Assembly (NCBI GenBank): GCA_029204225.1
Contig: CM055103.1
Coordinates: 38,175,648-38,239,647, forward strand
Origin: Diphasiastrum complanatum
Lineage: Eukaryota; Streptophyta; Lycopodiopsida; Lycopodiales; Lycopodiaceae
Reading direction: 5' to 3'
Length of the DNA: 64,000 bases
Position numbers and translations under genes: made by a program. Below, piece by piece: positions 50,404 through 64,000 of the stretch (the first letter of the stretch is position 1; every line of letters begins with the position of its first letter). Under the pieces are notes generated by a model. It was not told the DNA's origin. It did no database searches and worked only from the letters and a program-made list of their open reading frames with translations.

Positions 50404-51860
50404 TTTTGTGCAGCATACTTGCAACTAAAATCGTCACACAATGTTTTTAAGTAAGTTATAAATAGCACATTGTACATGATGAATTCATGGCACATGCTAG
50501 AAGTAAGAGTGTGTCAATTCTGTAAGCTTAGTATATTCGTTTGACCTATTAGCAAGTGGTCTAGCATCTCTTTCTTCCAAGCCGAGCTATTTTACCTTCT
50601 TCCTTGATAATTTAGATAATGAAACAAGAGCCTCAGAAGGTTTTGCAAGTACGGTCATCTAGAACTGCTCTAAGGGGGATTATGGTGGCATATAGAGCAC
50701 AATCACTAATAAGACATCTTAAAAACCCTCGGTAAGCACTTGTGACTTCACAGACTTTTGACATGTTTATTTGGAAGTTAAGAATCCCTCAATAACTTGT
50801 CTACTATTCTGTCTGGGTTATATCAGAACCTGACCAGCAATGAATACATTACGAATCATGATTCTACTTATTATGTACTTGTGTTCAGTGTACTTGAATG
50901 AGTTTTAAAAGCTTAGTGACATTTTGTAGTTGGAACATTGTACACCTGCATCAACAATGAAACTTTAAGACCCATGGAATGTTGGCAAGTGCTTATCCCG
51001 AAATAAATTTCATTCCTGTACATTGCTTATATATCTTGCTTTTTAAGCTAAGCAATTTTGATTAGGGTGAAGCAAGTAAATAGGGAAATTATTTGAATGT
51101 GAGACAAATTATTCGATCAGCATTAGACATCCTTCAGATTATCTTTTACATGGAGAGATTCTTTTCAAGCTGGGAGGCCGACCCATCTTTTTGTAATATC
51201 ATTGATTTATTAAGGTTTTTTCCTCAGAAAAGGCATAGTCAATTTTAGAATCTTTGCAGAAAGTCCAAAGTAAACAGTCTGGTGCCCAAAGGGCCCGTTC
51301 ATTGTTTTGCTGCTATTCAAGCAGCATCATTAGCTATCTACACCATGCTGTCTTTTACATGCCACTTTTCTTTTCTTAAGAGAACAGTTTGCAAGTCTTT
51401 CTTATTTCCCTCCTCCCTTGTTGTAGGCAGTGTGGCATGTATAATGCTTCAAAGAATGCCACCCTTGAGTATTATTTTGAGTTCATTATTGGTTGTTCAT
51501 ATTCTTCAAAGTTCCAACAGTTCAAAGTGGCAATTTCAAGATCATTAGCAATACTATTTGCTGGGTGACATATTACACACTAGGAAATCATTATGGTTCC
51601 AGCTGGTATTAAACAATATGACTGTGAACTTTGCCTCATGTGAAGAATTGAAAAAGATTATCTGTTAGATATAGGGGTCTTATGTTTTTTATATCAAGCA
51701 TCTAGGTGTAGGATGTTGATAGGACCAAATTTGGCATAGATGGCAAATTACCCATTTCCACTTGTAATGCCACTATTTAACCAAAATAGAGTAAGAGGCT
51801 AAACTCGTGCCAATTAGAGTGTAGACAAGTGTAATACTTTTGTTTGATGAAATTTAAGAG
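50404..51860. other. GT8 3'UTR and downstream spacer
   Basis: No second gene was found. 50616-50731 is an open segment bounded by a tttag acceptor and a CG/GTAAGC donor (it contains QEPQKVLQVRSSRTALRG) and could be an exon of the 3'UTR or an alternative C-terminus. The 51282-51548 ORF (88 codons) is hydrophobic with scattered Cys and shows no domain. Confidence 0.4.
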
Positions 51861-51998
51861 GTCCAATAGGATTTAGAGGTGGAACCTTGAGGGGTCCAAT
51901 AGAATTTGAGGTTTGCTTGAAAATGGTCCAATAGAATTTAGAGGTGAATGGATCAATGGTCCAATAGGATTAAGAGGTGGCAAAAGTGTGGTCCAATC
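51861..51998. repeat. Short array of GGTCCAATAGRATTTAGAGG units
   Basis: Five copies of GGTCCAATAG or GGTCCAATCA occur at about 51869, 51894, 51930, 51957 and 51991. Most are followed by ATTTAGAGGTG or ATTAAGAGGTG. The spacing is irregular (about 25-36 bp), so this is a degenerate minisatellite that carries a CCAAT word in each unit. Confidence 0.75.
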
Positions 51999-54420
51999 AT
52001 AGTTAAGCATAGTGGTAGCTCGTGGATCCATTAGTATCATTATACTTCTCATTTTGGATCTAATTGATTAAGAGATTGAGTGGATTTTGAGTGTAAGTGA
52101 TTTTTTAGCTCTCTCTCTCTCTACTCGAGAGCTCATGATGATTTTCTCTCTCTACTTGAGGAGCGCAGCTTGTTTTTACTTAGAATAATTTTTTAATACT
52201 TCCCACACGTGTGAGTGAGAGTTGGAAGTGATTGAATGCATGTAGTAGTGTGTTTTTGTCATAGAATCAAAGATAGATCTTGAATCTCAATTTAGTCTTG
52301 ATCTTGGTGCATCTACACACCTTAGGAGATTACATGTTGTGGACAGTCCACACGTGTGAATTTAACACCTCAAACAGTGTTTACTAAACTTTCGTGAACA
52401 TTATCAACCAGCTCTTGTTTGCAATCTTGAATATCAAGATTTTGTTTTCTATGACTATTGTTCTGATTGTTCTTGTGTCTGAGTGTTTGCTCGACTAACC
52501 AATTAACTTAGCTTCACTACGAGTAATCCCAAGTCCCTTTTGTATTCTCTAAATATTTCACAATATACATCCGTTGGTTTATTCCTTTTTTTGTCCAAAT
52601 CTTGTATTTTTTCTTTATTTCATTTCCATCTGCTTGAGTTGATGATTTTGATCCTTAAAAATCACCAACATTTCTCTTTTTGTGCTCCCTATCAGCATAC
52701 AGTTCTTTGTCTCTTGTTTAAGAGTGCCTTAGTTAAGGTTTAAGGCTTGTGTTGGCCTTCACCAGTGAACTCGCAATGAGTTTGCAAAGCTTGGCTTATT
52801 GAGAGTGAGTTAAAGGAATGTTTGCAGAAGTTGTGATCTGAAGGTGCTTTTGAAACAAAAACTTCCATGGCTAGTTCATGAATTGTGCAATTTGAAGTCT
52901 TCTAAACAAAAGCGTGAAGGAACCATTGGTTGAGATATAAGACCTAGCCCTTCAACTTTTAGCAGGTGCAGTACATCTATTCTAGTTAAGAGCACTAGGA
53001 TAATTGTTTCAGAGAAGAATGCAAATGAGAGGGGGAACTTGACCAAACAAAGAGAGAATGAGAGAGATAAGACCTGACAACTTGCTTATGGATGATCGAC
53101 ATAGCTGGAAAAGAGAAGTCAAGTCCTAGGAGGAGAGCTTGTTGGTAACTTGGTTCAAGATCAAACTTAATCGCGTTGTCTCAAACAAACACTTTCAAAT
53201 GGAAGAAAAAAGTAACATGGCACTCCATGTTCACACCTTAATATAAACTCTTCGAGGTTTGAGAGTTGTGCTCAAGTATAATTCTGTCAAATTTCTTCAT
53301 TGTTCAATTTTGATGATCTAGTTGACCTTGAATGATCCTTTCACTTGTCCTGTTAGAGTCTTTGGGCTTTTGAGCATTGGTTGTTCAGTCTATATAATTT
53401 TCACATTGTAACCTACATTTTCATATTTTAAGCCTTTTGGTTTATTTGTTAAACATAGCGGAGCTATTCCATAAAGTGAAGATTGTACAAACAGCACATA
53501 TTTCATATGGAAGTTGATAATTGAAAAAGCTACATGTTTATATATGTTTCATAATTTTGTTACGCCTATGCAATCATAGAAGTAGGTCTCTCAAGTAAAC
53601 CTAGCTAAGGACATTCTAGGAAATGAATATATCTATTTATAAGTTGCTTGCTCTCTTATCGTCATTGGTTTGATTGGTACACATTTTGGCACATACCAAC
53701 AACCAAAAGAGAAAATTTAGCCTTTGTTTGATTGCAAAATTGAAGACAATAGTTAATGCACGTTTCATTTGACCCCTTCTAAACTTTCTATTGCTTAACA
53801 AACATCTGCAAAAGGTAGAAAATTATACAGAACACAAAATTCATACCATCTTTATAATTTTTACATAGCTTGTTAGTTGTTGAAAATGTAACAAATTTTG
53901 TTGCATGCATGATCACTTCTTAGATTTTAATGACCAATTGGGTCTTTCAATGAAGGCTATTGTGCAATCTATAATCATATACTTACTTCTTATCAATGAG
54001 AAGGCTTTGTTTGAAGAAAGGTTGTGTCAATGCATGATGATAGACTCCATACAATTTTTTAATGCTCATCACAAATGTTATCATAAACACCATTACACTG
54101 TAGTCAAAACATTTTTATTGTCACGAGATGTAAGAAACAATTGGGAGATTCAATTTAACGATGTGATTAGAGCCAAGATATTTGACGCTTGTAAGGATTC
54201 TAATGGAACAAACTTTTTCATGTTTTTATTTATTTGTTTGATCTGTTTAAGTTGAAAAAGTTATTAACTAAAGTAGATGTTTGTAAAAATAAGGGGTGGC
54301 CACTAACAATATGCCCATAAATCAATATTTTGAACAAGCTTAATTTTGAAGTGAAAGTTTGAGTTAATATTTTATTTAAAAAAAACCCCTATATGTTCCC
54401 ACAATTTTGAAAAAATTGTG
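51999..54420. other. Intergenic region without a recognised gene
   Basis: Two short CT runs (about 52100-52160) and a cacacgtgtga palindrome at about 52205, also present at 32875. The 53905-54255 ORF (116 codons) is open in AT-rich sequence, shows no domain and ends in a hydrophobic run; I cannot support it as a gene. Confidence 0.45.
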
Positions 54421-55361
<941 letters not shown>

Positions 55362-55690
55362 CTCTTGTTCTTGGTCTGCATTTGTTTTTTGTTTTATTTT
55401 TCAGTTAATCGAAAAATTCTGTAATTCTGCATGAATTTTCCTTGCAAAATTAGCTTCCCAACGATCTACTGTATGCTTCGATTCAGCATGTTTGTGCGCA
55501 CGTATGATTTTTTGATACATTTTAAGCCTATATGTTCCCTTTCAAACAACAAGCTTAACTTAATGAATATGATCAATTTAAAGGGCTTTTCAACTATAAA
55601 ATAAAGTGAAATCACCATTGCACCATTGAAAAAATAGTTAAGAAAATGATATACATCAAGAGAATACTAAAAACACCTAAATACCTATTT

Positions 55691-55694
<4 letters not shown>

Positions 55695-55765
<71 letters not shown>

Positions 55766-55825
55766 ATAAGCACATTTTATCTTGACAAGTCAAGACCAAA
55801 CCTTTTAAATCGTTTATTCATAAAC
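55695..55825 (+). repeat. (GA)n microsatellite with shared 3' flank, copy 1
   Basis: A GA tract at 55695-55763 is followed by a flank containing CTTGACAAGTCAAGACCAAA and TTTATTCATA. The same flank follows the GA tract at 57187 and, inverted, the CT tract at 62273. This implies a dispersed element that carries its own microsatellite. Confidence 0.85.
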
Positions 55826-57181
55826 TAACAAGGAAAAACAAAGCTGAAAAGTATAGATAGTACACATAAGACATCGTAAAGCAAAACCTATTTCAGAACA
55901 TCTAGTTGGTACCTGCCACTATCCCACTGCGCAAAATCGCGCAAGTTAGCATAGTGAGGAAGACATGTGTCAATATTGAATGAGTTGAAATCCATGTACA
56001 AATTAAGTTCACCAACTTGGCAGCATGATTCTACTTTAATTTTTAGCGATAAGCCAAACCTTGACTTAAGCGTATCAGGGTACGTGCCATACTAATCAGT
56101 ATTGCAGTATTGGTCTTTATTGATCACTTCAAAATGTTTTTGACATATCAAAAGTTAACTGTATCTATTAACTGCTTCTAGTAAATAGGATAAGCTTGGA
56201 CATGTACAAAGGTATTAGGGCATATCCATGCCATACTAATTCTTATGCTTGTCGAATGTTTTCAACAAGTTGTGTACCGGTGTCATGACTCCTGAGAATA
56301 TGCATGCTTTCCAAGAAAATACAAGCTAAAATCCTACTCTTAAGATACGAAAAACCTAATCGTGTAGTCATGACACGTCATAACATACATGTGCTACATA
56401 TGTAAATTGTAGAGTTGGCCAGAACATTCAAAACGAGATTAGGGCAAATGCAAATCCATTTGCTCAGAGACCGTTTAATGTACACTTGTAATGACTCAAT
56501 AAAAACATCGAAAAGAGAGTAATTTTGGGTTTACTAGTCTGAATCAAATTAAATAAAAATATTTTGAAATAACACTCAATCCTTATGTAAAGTTGTCAAC
56601 TCATACATCTATCAATTTTCAAAGGATGGACAACCTTTAGTGTGAAAATACAGCAGTTGGTTCATTGCTATCCAAACAGCTCCGAACCTCATTGGAATGG
56701 TATTAAACAATATGTATAAAAGTTTACAAGTCCAATGCATTTATGTGGGGAATTTGCATCACTGTAGGCACTTCAAAAATTGGGCATAATGCCTCAACTT
56801 ACAATGCTTTACTTATGAAAAAACACACAAATTGGAAGCCTTTTGAGGCTGTAATCCATTGGTGATCGTGCACATTATGTAGTGAAAAAATGACAGCAAA
56901 CATACATTGCTAGTGAAAAAACATGAGGATCGACTACCATTTGAGGCTTCAATCCAGTGCTGACCATACATACTACATTATGAAAATAGTGATAGCAAAA
57001 GGGATGTCTAAAATCATTGTTGGAGTAGTGTTCAAATTAGAACCGATCCTTTCCATAGGATGATTGTGAATCAATTTTGATCATCGAAAGTGAACCTTAT
57101 GAAACTGGAAGGGGTGTTATAATAACAAAGTGTTAAGTGCGAGGCCTTACGTGATTGGAACTCAGTCTGTTGAAAAGATGA

Positions 57182-57186
<5 letters not shown>
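55826..57186. other. Intergenic region without a recognised gene
   Basis: AT-rich sequence with no coding domain or array. A diverged direct repeat occurs at about 56840-56880 and 56935-56975 (TTTTGAGGCT against TTTGAGGCTT, aatccattggtgatcgtgca against aatccagtgctgaccatac). Confidence 0.5.
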
Positions 57187-57276
<90 letters not shown>

Positions 57277-57335
57277 CTCTTCACAAGTTAAGGCCAAATC
57301 CTTTGAATCCTTTTTATTCATAGCAAAATGAATTA
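57187..57335 (+). repeat. (GA)n microsatellite with shared 3' flank, copy 2
   Basis: A GA tract of 87 bp (57187-57273), then TTCACAAGTTAAGGCCAAAT, CCTTTGAATCCTTTTTATTCATA. It is the most diverged of the three related flanks; the CTTGACAAGTCAAG palindrome of the other copies is mutated here. Confidence 0.82.
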
Positions 57336-58240
57336 CATTTAGCTAATTAAGGATGAACATAGTGAACCTTATTCTCCATGTATCCATCATGATCAGATGT
57401 ATCATTTTTTTAATCGTTAGATGAGGGTGAGGCCCTACATGCACCCTTAATTGAGCTGAGAAATATAAGTCAATGTTAAATAGAAATTGATTTTTTTTTT
57501 CTAACATTTCAATTTTCTTTGTTTCTAATATAAAATTGAAGTTTTTTTAATTCTAAGGCAACTCCTTGTTTCGAAATGATGTATTAATGTTTTCAGTTTG
57601 AAGGCTTGAAAATAAAGACTCAAACCTCACTTTTACACTTGAAACAAATTACTTGAAGTAAAATAATTCAATTCAGAATCCAATCAACATATCCTATATG
57701 TGTAACCTATGAAACTTATGAACTCCATCAATGCTTGCTCATATAAAACACATATCTTTTATCTAGGAAATTATCTTAAAACCCCCATCACCAATGATGA
57801 GAGTGAAAATGGAGTTTTCAAAACAAAAGACATAAAGAATAAGTAAATAAATTTGATTGAGGTAGAAAGAAAAGTTGTAAAACAAAAAAAAAAACATTTG
57901 CAAAAATAAACAGCCTTATTTTTTCCTACTTTTAATTTTTTATTGTCATCAAATTATCAATGAATCTTATGTGGCCCTTTAAATACATGTGGACTATGAC
58001 AAATGCCAACTTGAACATAACATTGTTCAAAGTTTCAACTTGTTTGGTTTTTAATATAAAATTAAGATTTTTTTTTTTTTGGTATTATATCATTCAACAT
58101 CCGTGTACTTGCACTTAATTTGAACAAATCATTCGTGATGGAAAACACATTCTTTCAAAATGTGTGCTACATTATTTTGGAGCTTTAAAACTCAAACATG
58201 AATCAAAACACGTCATCTTGGCACACTGAGAAATCTTCTT
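57336..58240. other. Intergenic region without a recognised gene
   Basis: AT-rich, several poly-T and poly-A runs, no coding domain seen. Confidence 0.5.
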
Positions 58241-58244
58241 GTGA

Positions 58245-58800
58245 TTGCTATCAAAACAACAATCTTGGAAGGATATGGTGTTTGATACTAATTCTGTGCT
58301 AAAATTTCTCAAAGGATGTGAATTTCAAGTGAAATGTCAACTATTGAACATGGCATCTCAATGGCCCTTGGTGTTCCTTTTTGGCAGGTGCCTCAACCAA
58401 ATTGCCTTCTTAGTAGCATTCATGGCAACAATGTATTCTGATTCAGTTGATGATAATGCTACTGAGGTCTTCTTTCGGCTGTTCCAAGAGATTGGGCCTC
58501 GATTGTATAAAAATACAAAAGAAGTCGATCTTTTGGTATCAACGTCCCCTGCCCAATTTGCATCTGTGTATCCTTCTAGAAAATTGGCAAATTGGTTGCC
58601 TCTATAGCATATGCTGAGATGTTTGGTTGCTTGGATGCACTTCAGGACCTTTGTAGAGTCGAGTGCATATCATTGCATACATCAGTGAGTCGGTGATGGA
58701 GTGAAATAAATATTGCTTCATCTCCTATCGAGCGACTGTTCCATGAAATAGGACCATTGTTGAGAAAAAATGTAAATCCTGAAGTGGATTTATGAGTATC
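58245..58800 (+). pseudogene. Two related exon-like segments fused to a copia RT
   Basis: 58245-58607 is an open frame containing RLFQEIGPRLYKNTKEVDLLVST near residues 78-103 of the ORF. About 240 bp later 58722-58800 encodes a relative, RLFHEIGPLLRKNVNPEVDL, stop, VST. The second copy runs directly into the copia RT at about 58805. A tttttggcag acceptor-like site precedes GTGCCTCAACC at 58389. I do not recognise the family. It may be a tandemly duplicated exon of a host gene, or a host fragment next to a retroelement insertion. Confidence 0.45.
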
Positions 58801-58804
58801 TACA

Positions 58805-59480
58805 GCTGAAGGTTACAATATCAAAGGTAAACACAATCATGTGTGTAAACTTCATAAAGCACTTTATGGCTTGAAGCAATCTGCTCGAGCATGGTTTTAG
58901 AGGATCAATACTTTCCTTATTGATCACGGCTACACACCAAGCTCTTTATGTTCAAATGTCTACTTCAAGTCAGTGCATCATTTTTTTATGATCATCACTT
59001 TGTATGTGGACGACACATTGCTTTTCAGCAACAATATCGATCCGAAAAAGGAAGCTAAGACAATGCTATCTTTCGAATTCAACATGACCGATCTAGGCGA
59101 AGCTCATTACTATCTAGGTATTCATATCCAAAGAGATAGAAAACATAAGTTGATATATATTTTCCAGCAAAGATACATTCATAATGTCTTATTTGGATAT
59201 AATTTGATGAATTGCAAATTAGCTCTCTCACCAATGGATCCAGGACTCAAGATGTCAAAGGACCAGTGTCCCCAAACAATCAAAGAGAAAGAGCAAATGC
59301 GTGAATATCCTTATCATTTGATAATAAGATCTCTTATGTACGCAATGATTTGTACCAGACCAGACATAACTTTTCAGTTCCTTGAGTCAGTGTATGACCA
59401 ATCCTGACATAACACATTGGAAGGCTCTTATCAGAGTCATGAGATATCTTCATAAATGTCCTCTTCAATAACGTCAATAA
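58805..59480 (+). pseudogene. Ty1/copia RT fragment, opposite in orientation to the adjoining copia gag-integrase
   Basis: It starts at [30 protein letters not shown] in family terms (split here: [15 protein letters not shown] near 58850-58897), with a TAG at 58898, then LYVDDTLLF with an intact YVDD box (59003-59014), DLGEAHYYLGIHIQRDR, QQRYIHNVL and SPMDPGLKM. It continues to YAMICTRPDI and, after a small shift, NPDITHWKALIRVMRYL at about 59410-59460. RNase H is absent. The join to minus-strand integrase text is at about 59470-59480. Confidence 0.9.
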
Positions 59481-60724
59481 ACTGATATTCGATGAAGATG
59501 ACATCGGGACTAGTGAATATCTTCGACTCGACAAGATCATACAACTTATAAGCTTGATCTGAAGTAGTGTAGCTGATGAGAATAGACTTAATACTCTGGA
59601 AGTCGAGCTTCTTTCTGAGATCATGTAGAATCTGCACATAAGCGATACATCCAAAAACTCGTAAGTTTGATAAAAAAAGGTTTGGAACCTATCCAAACTT
59701 CGTATGGTGTTTTGTCTGAGAGACCTTTAGTAGGACATCTATTCTGAATATAAGCTGCAGTTGAAACTACTTCAGCCCAGTTCTTTCTCTCAACAAGACC
59801 TTCAACTGAGGCAAATAGGAGATAATGTATTGTTGCTCAATGCCATAAAATTGTTAATACTCCTTGAATTCAGTAGAGGTATATTCTCCACCGTTGTCAG
59901 ATCTCAGTGCTTTAATTCTTTTACCAGTTTGATTTTCTGCATGCTCTTTGAATTGTCGAAACTTGTTGAAAGCCTCCGATTTCTGCTTAATAAAATAAAC
60001 AACTGTTCTTCTTGAAAATTCATCAATAAAAGGTATTAAATATTCTGCATCTATAGACGATGGAGTTTGTATTGGACCACATATATCTGAATGAACAACG
60101 TTTAACAAATCTTTTGTTGCATGCCTATGACTCGATTTAAAGGGAATCCTAGTCTGCTTTCCAATGATGCAACTATGACAGACAGGGAGGTCGATTTTGC
60201 CGAATGGCGAGATCAAGTGCTAGGGACTATTTAGACATGTATGAAACAGATGTATGATTCAAGTGTCCTAATCGATGATGCCATAGTAATGCTTTATTGA
60301 CAAAAACAGAGGTTTTCAAGGCTTGACTACTATCAGAATAACAATGTGCCAATCTATATAAGTTTCCATGGATCTTACTTGTCCTATTGATAATTCGGCA
60401 TTGATAAGACTCGAACTCTACCTTGTGACCTAAATCAGTGTTTTTACTTATTGATAGCAGATTTGTAGAAAGCTTAGAAACATACAAAACATCTTATAGT
60501 AGTTTGAATTGATCATGCTGGAATTTCAATCTCATAGTACCTTGACCTTCAATAGTGTAAGTGCTATCGTCGCCAAGATGAACGTATCTTATTGTACTAT
60601 AAGGCGTATAGGAGTGAAAATGTTCACGATGATTGGTCATATGTTGAGTAACTCCAAGATCCAGAAACCAAGAATTATCCAATAGTGCTTTTAGGTCTTT
60701 GACCATAAATGCTCCTTCGTCCAT
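59481..60724 (-). pseudogene. Ty1/copia protease and integrase
   Basis: On the minus strand 60724 begins MDEGAFMVKDLKALL, then WFLDLGVTQHM, where protease D-S/T-G reads D-L-G. GAG-pre-integrase follows (LLWHHRLGHLNHTSVSYM, about 60250-60300) and the finger CHSCIIGKQTRIPF. The integrase core is HSDICGPIQTP, FIDEFSRRTVVYF and ALRSDNGGEYTS, keeping the first two Asp. Past a stop at about 59857 a shifted frame continues with VERKNWAEVV (the Glu) and TPYEVW, and ends near SPDVIFIEYQF. Confidence 0.92.
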
Positions 60725-60779
60725 ATCGATGTCGGGAGGTGTTGTGACTGCATTCGCCCATTGATCTGGTTACTTACTG

Positions 60780-61532
60780 GCATTCTTAGCTTTGAGAACC
60801 CTGCAATTCTAGATTTCATGATTAGTGCACTTGTAATACTTACAGAACATCTTCTTCTTCAACTATGAATTTGATAATTGTTCTTGACTTTGAGTCAGTT
60901 TCTAATTTGATGCGGACTACTTAGAGCTTTTCTGCTTCTGTCGTTTTGAGCCTGGTTGACATATAGAACTTGAGATGATGAAGGCACCAATTATCTTCTT
61001 GTAGCAACATAGTGATAACTCTCGTAAGAGTCAAATCTGATGTGTCATTATGATCATCACCTAGTTCTCATATGTAGAGAGCAAGCTTGAAAGCAATGTC
61101 ATAATTGTGCCTTGATCGTTTACGACTGATCCGACAGCAGCCATCTGTTGCAAGAGATTCTTAAACTAGTTAACGTGATTCTAACATCTTGAGAGTGAAG
61201 AATTTTCTTCATAGATGTAACTTAGAAGTTACGTCCTTCACATCATATAGTGAGCTCAAGATGTCCCATACTTGTTTCGAAGTTTGAACTTCAAATATGT
61301 GGCCAATCTAAGTATGTGCTATATTGGAAATAATAAGTGCAAAGGCTTTACCATCCTCCGTTGATTTCCAATTTGAGTCGGTTGTGTCGTCTTCAGGCTT
61401 CTCTTCTATACTTGTGACAACACCCCACAACTCACTGGCGATTAGCAAGGTCTTCATCTTAAATTTTCACAAGCAGTAATTGGATCCATTCAGCTTGTCT
61501 GCGATAAGATCGGCTTTACTCTGAGAATCCAT
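60780..61532 (-). pseudogene. Ty1/copia gag
   Basis: From ATG 61532 the frame reads MDSQSKADLIADKLNGSNY, a stop in place of the usual W, KFKMKTLLIASELWGVV and, further on, KQVWDILSSLYD, the UBN2-type copia gag signature. Several stops follow. Near 60840-60870 a knuckle remnant (CKYYKCTNHEI, stop, NC) has lost its spacing. It belongs to the same element as the protease-integrase to its left. Confidence 0.82.
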
Positions 61533-61589
61533 CTGCACCTTTAGTTTATCGATATATCGATGACGTTAATAGAGAGAGACCATGTTGTG

Positions 61590-61800
61590 CTACAATTGGA
61601 AATCAAATATCTGATACTGAAATTTGATACCACAAATTGAAAAATATGATGATATCGATTTGATATCGCGAAAGATACCAAGTATTAGAGCTCTGATATA
61701 ACAGATCGCTCTGATATCATGAAGGTAATAACATATTAGATAATATGCTTTGATACCATGTTGGAAAGAGGTGATAATGCAATAACTACAAATCAAAGCT
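61590..61800 (-). other. copia leader with three primer-site-like words and LTR edge
   Basis: The plus strand reads GCTTTGATACCA (61747-61758), complement of a near-match to the tRNA-Met primer site, next to TGTTGGAAAG (from 61759), the inner LTR edge. Two similar words lie further inside: AGCTCTGATATAAC (about 61690) and CGCTCTGATATCAT (about 61708). The outer end of this LTR was not found; no CCAACA occurs before the CT tract at 62273. Confidence 0.65.
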
Positions 61801-62223
61801 TGTGAACGATTTATCGAGCACAACGGAATGAACCTACTTTCCTAATGCATGACTACGCCTATCAATTTTGAGAAAAACATAATGACAAGAGTCACATTCA
61901 ATCTTTCAGCAACTAACTTTAAAATCATTGAAGCTAAAGTGATTACGTAGCCTAACAATGAATAATTGAATTATCAGACAAAAGCAATATGAGATCACAG
62001 AGATTCTGACATAATACTAAATGCAATAAAGGATGAACATAAATAATAGCTGATGCTCGGCTACGACACTTGTCTTCCCCACTGTACTAACTCGTGCAGT
62101 TTTGTGTTGTGGGACGGTAGCAAGTAACAGTTGAGTGTCCTAAAAATCGCTTCGCTTTATGATACGTTGTACTGAAAGACTTTATATGGTTTTGCTTTTA
62201 CCTGTTATGCTATAAAATGAAAG
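61801..62223. other. Probable LTR body of the second copia element
   Basis: It follows the LTR inner edge at 61759 with no coding sequence. No terminal repeat marks the other end, so its length is unknown. Confidence 0.4.

Positions 62224-64000
<1,777 letters not shown>

Noticed and set aside
53905-54255. 116-codon ORF
   Set aside because: No domain, no splice or promoter context, and a biased hydrophobic end; not enough to call a gene.

Overview
The window looks like nuclear DNA of a land plant. It holds two interrupted genes for Golgi glycosyltransferases of plant cell-wall and membrane metabolism, with GT-AG introns. The rest is AT-rich sequence full of decayed LTR retrotransposons and long CT/GA microsatellites. 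Gene density is low (two recognisable genes in 64 kb) and one intron is about 8 kb long. I cannot name the species. Nothing looks bacterial or organellar.

Layout: 1-2.5 kb is non-coding with tandem duplications. At 2.47-3.92 kb (minus) is a GT43 gene of the IRX14 type (xylan backbone synthesis), missing its last exon. From 4.6 to 11.1 kb there is a tRNA-like SINE copy and a cluster of broken Ty3/gypsy pieces, including a gag copy flanked by inverted copies of its own start. From 11.1 to 23.2 kb there is a long (CT)n tract, a short ORF with an internal repeat, another gypsy RT/RNase H scrap, a tRNA-like SINE with a perfect 13-bp target duplication, a family of palindromic hairpins and a strand-skewed 3 kb block. 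From 23.3 to 26.2 kb is the most puzzling segment: a 106-nt foldback, an array of CpG-containing motifs, a TATA box and an unrecognised AT-rich gene of 308 codons followed by a second ORF. From 26.7 to 31.26 kb lies a dead Ty1/copia element with a well-defined 3' LTR.

From 34.92 to 50.40 kb (plus) an 11-exon gene for a GT8 enzyme of the IPUT1/PGSIP6 type can be followed from start to stop (572 codons; every exon junction keeps frame). Its ninth intron contains an antisense Ty3/gypsy chromovirus with two LTRs, a tRNA-Met primer site, gag-protease-RT-RNase H-integrase and a chromodomain. Its third intron carries a repeat shared with two other places in the window, and its fourth a minisatellite. 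From 50.4 to 64 kb there is no intact gene: a CCAAT-motif array, CT/GA microsatellites that share a flanking sequence, a CT island with CACGTG repeats, and a rearranged Ty1/copia element whose RT lies in the opposite orientation to its gag and integrase.

The two host genes act in separate Golgi pathways: IRX14-type proteins in glucuronoxylan backbone elongation, and IPUT1 in adding glucuronic acid to inositol phosphorylceramide. Nothing in the sequence ties their expression together. All retroelements carry stops, frameshifts or lost catalytic residues and are probably immobile.
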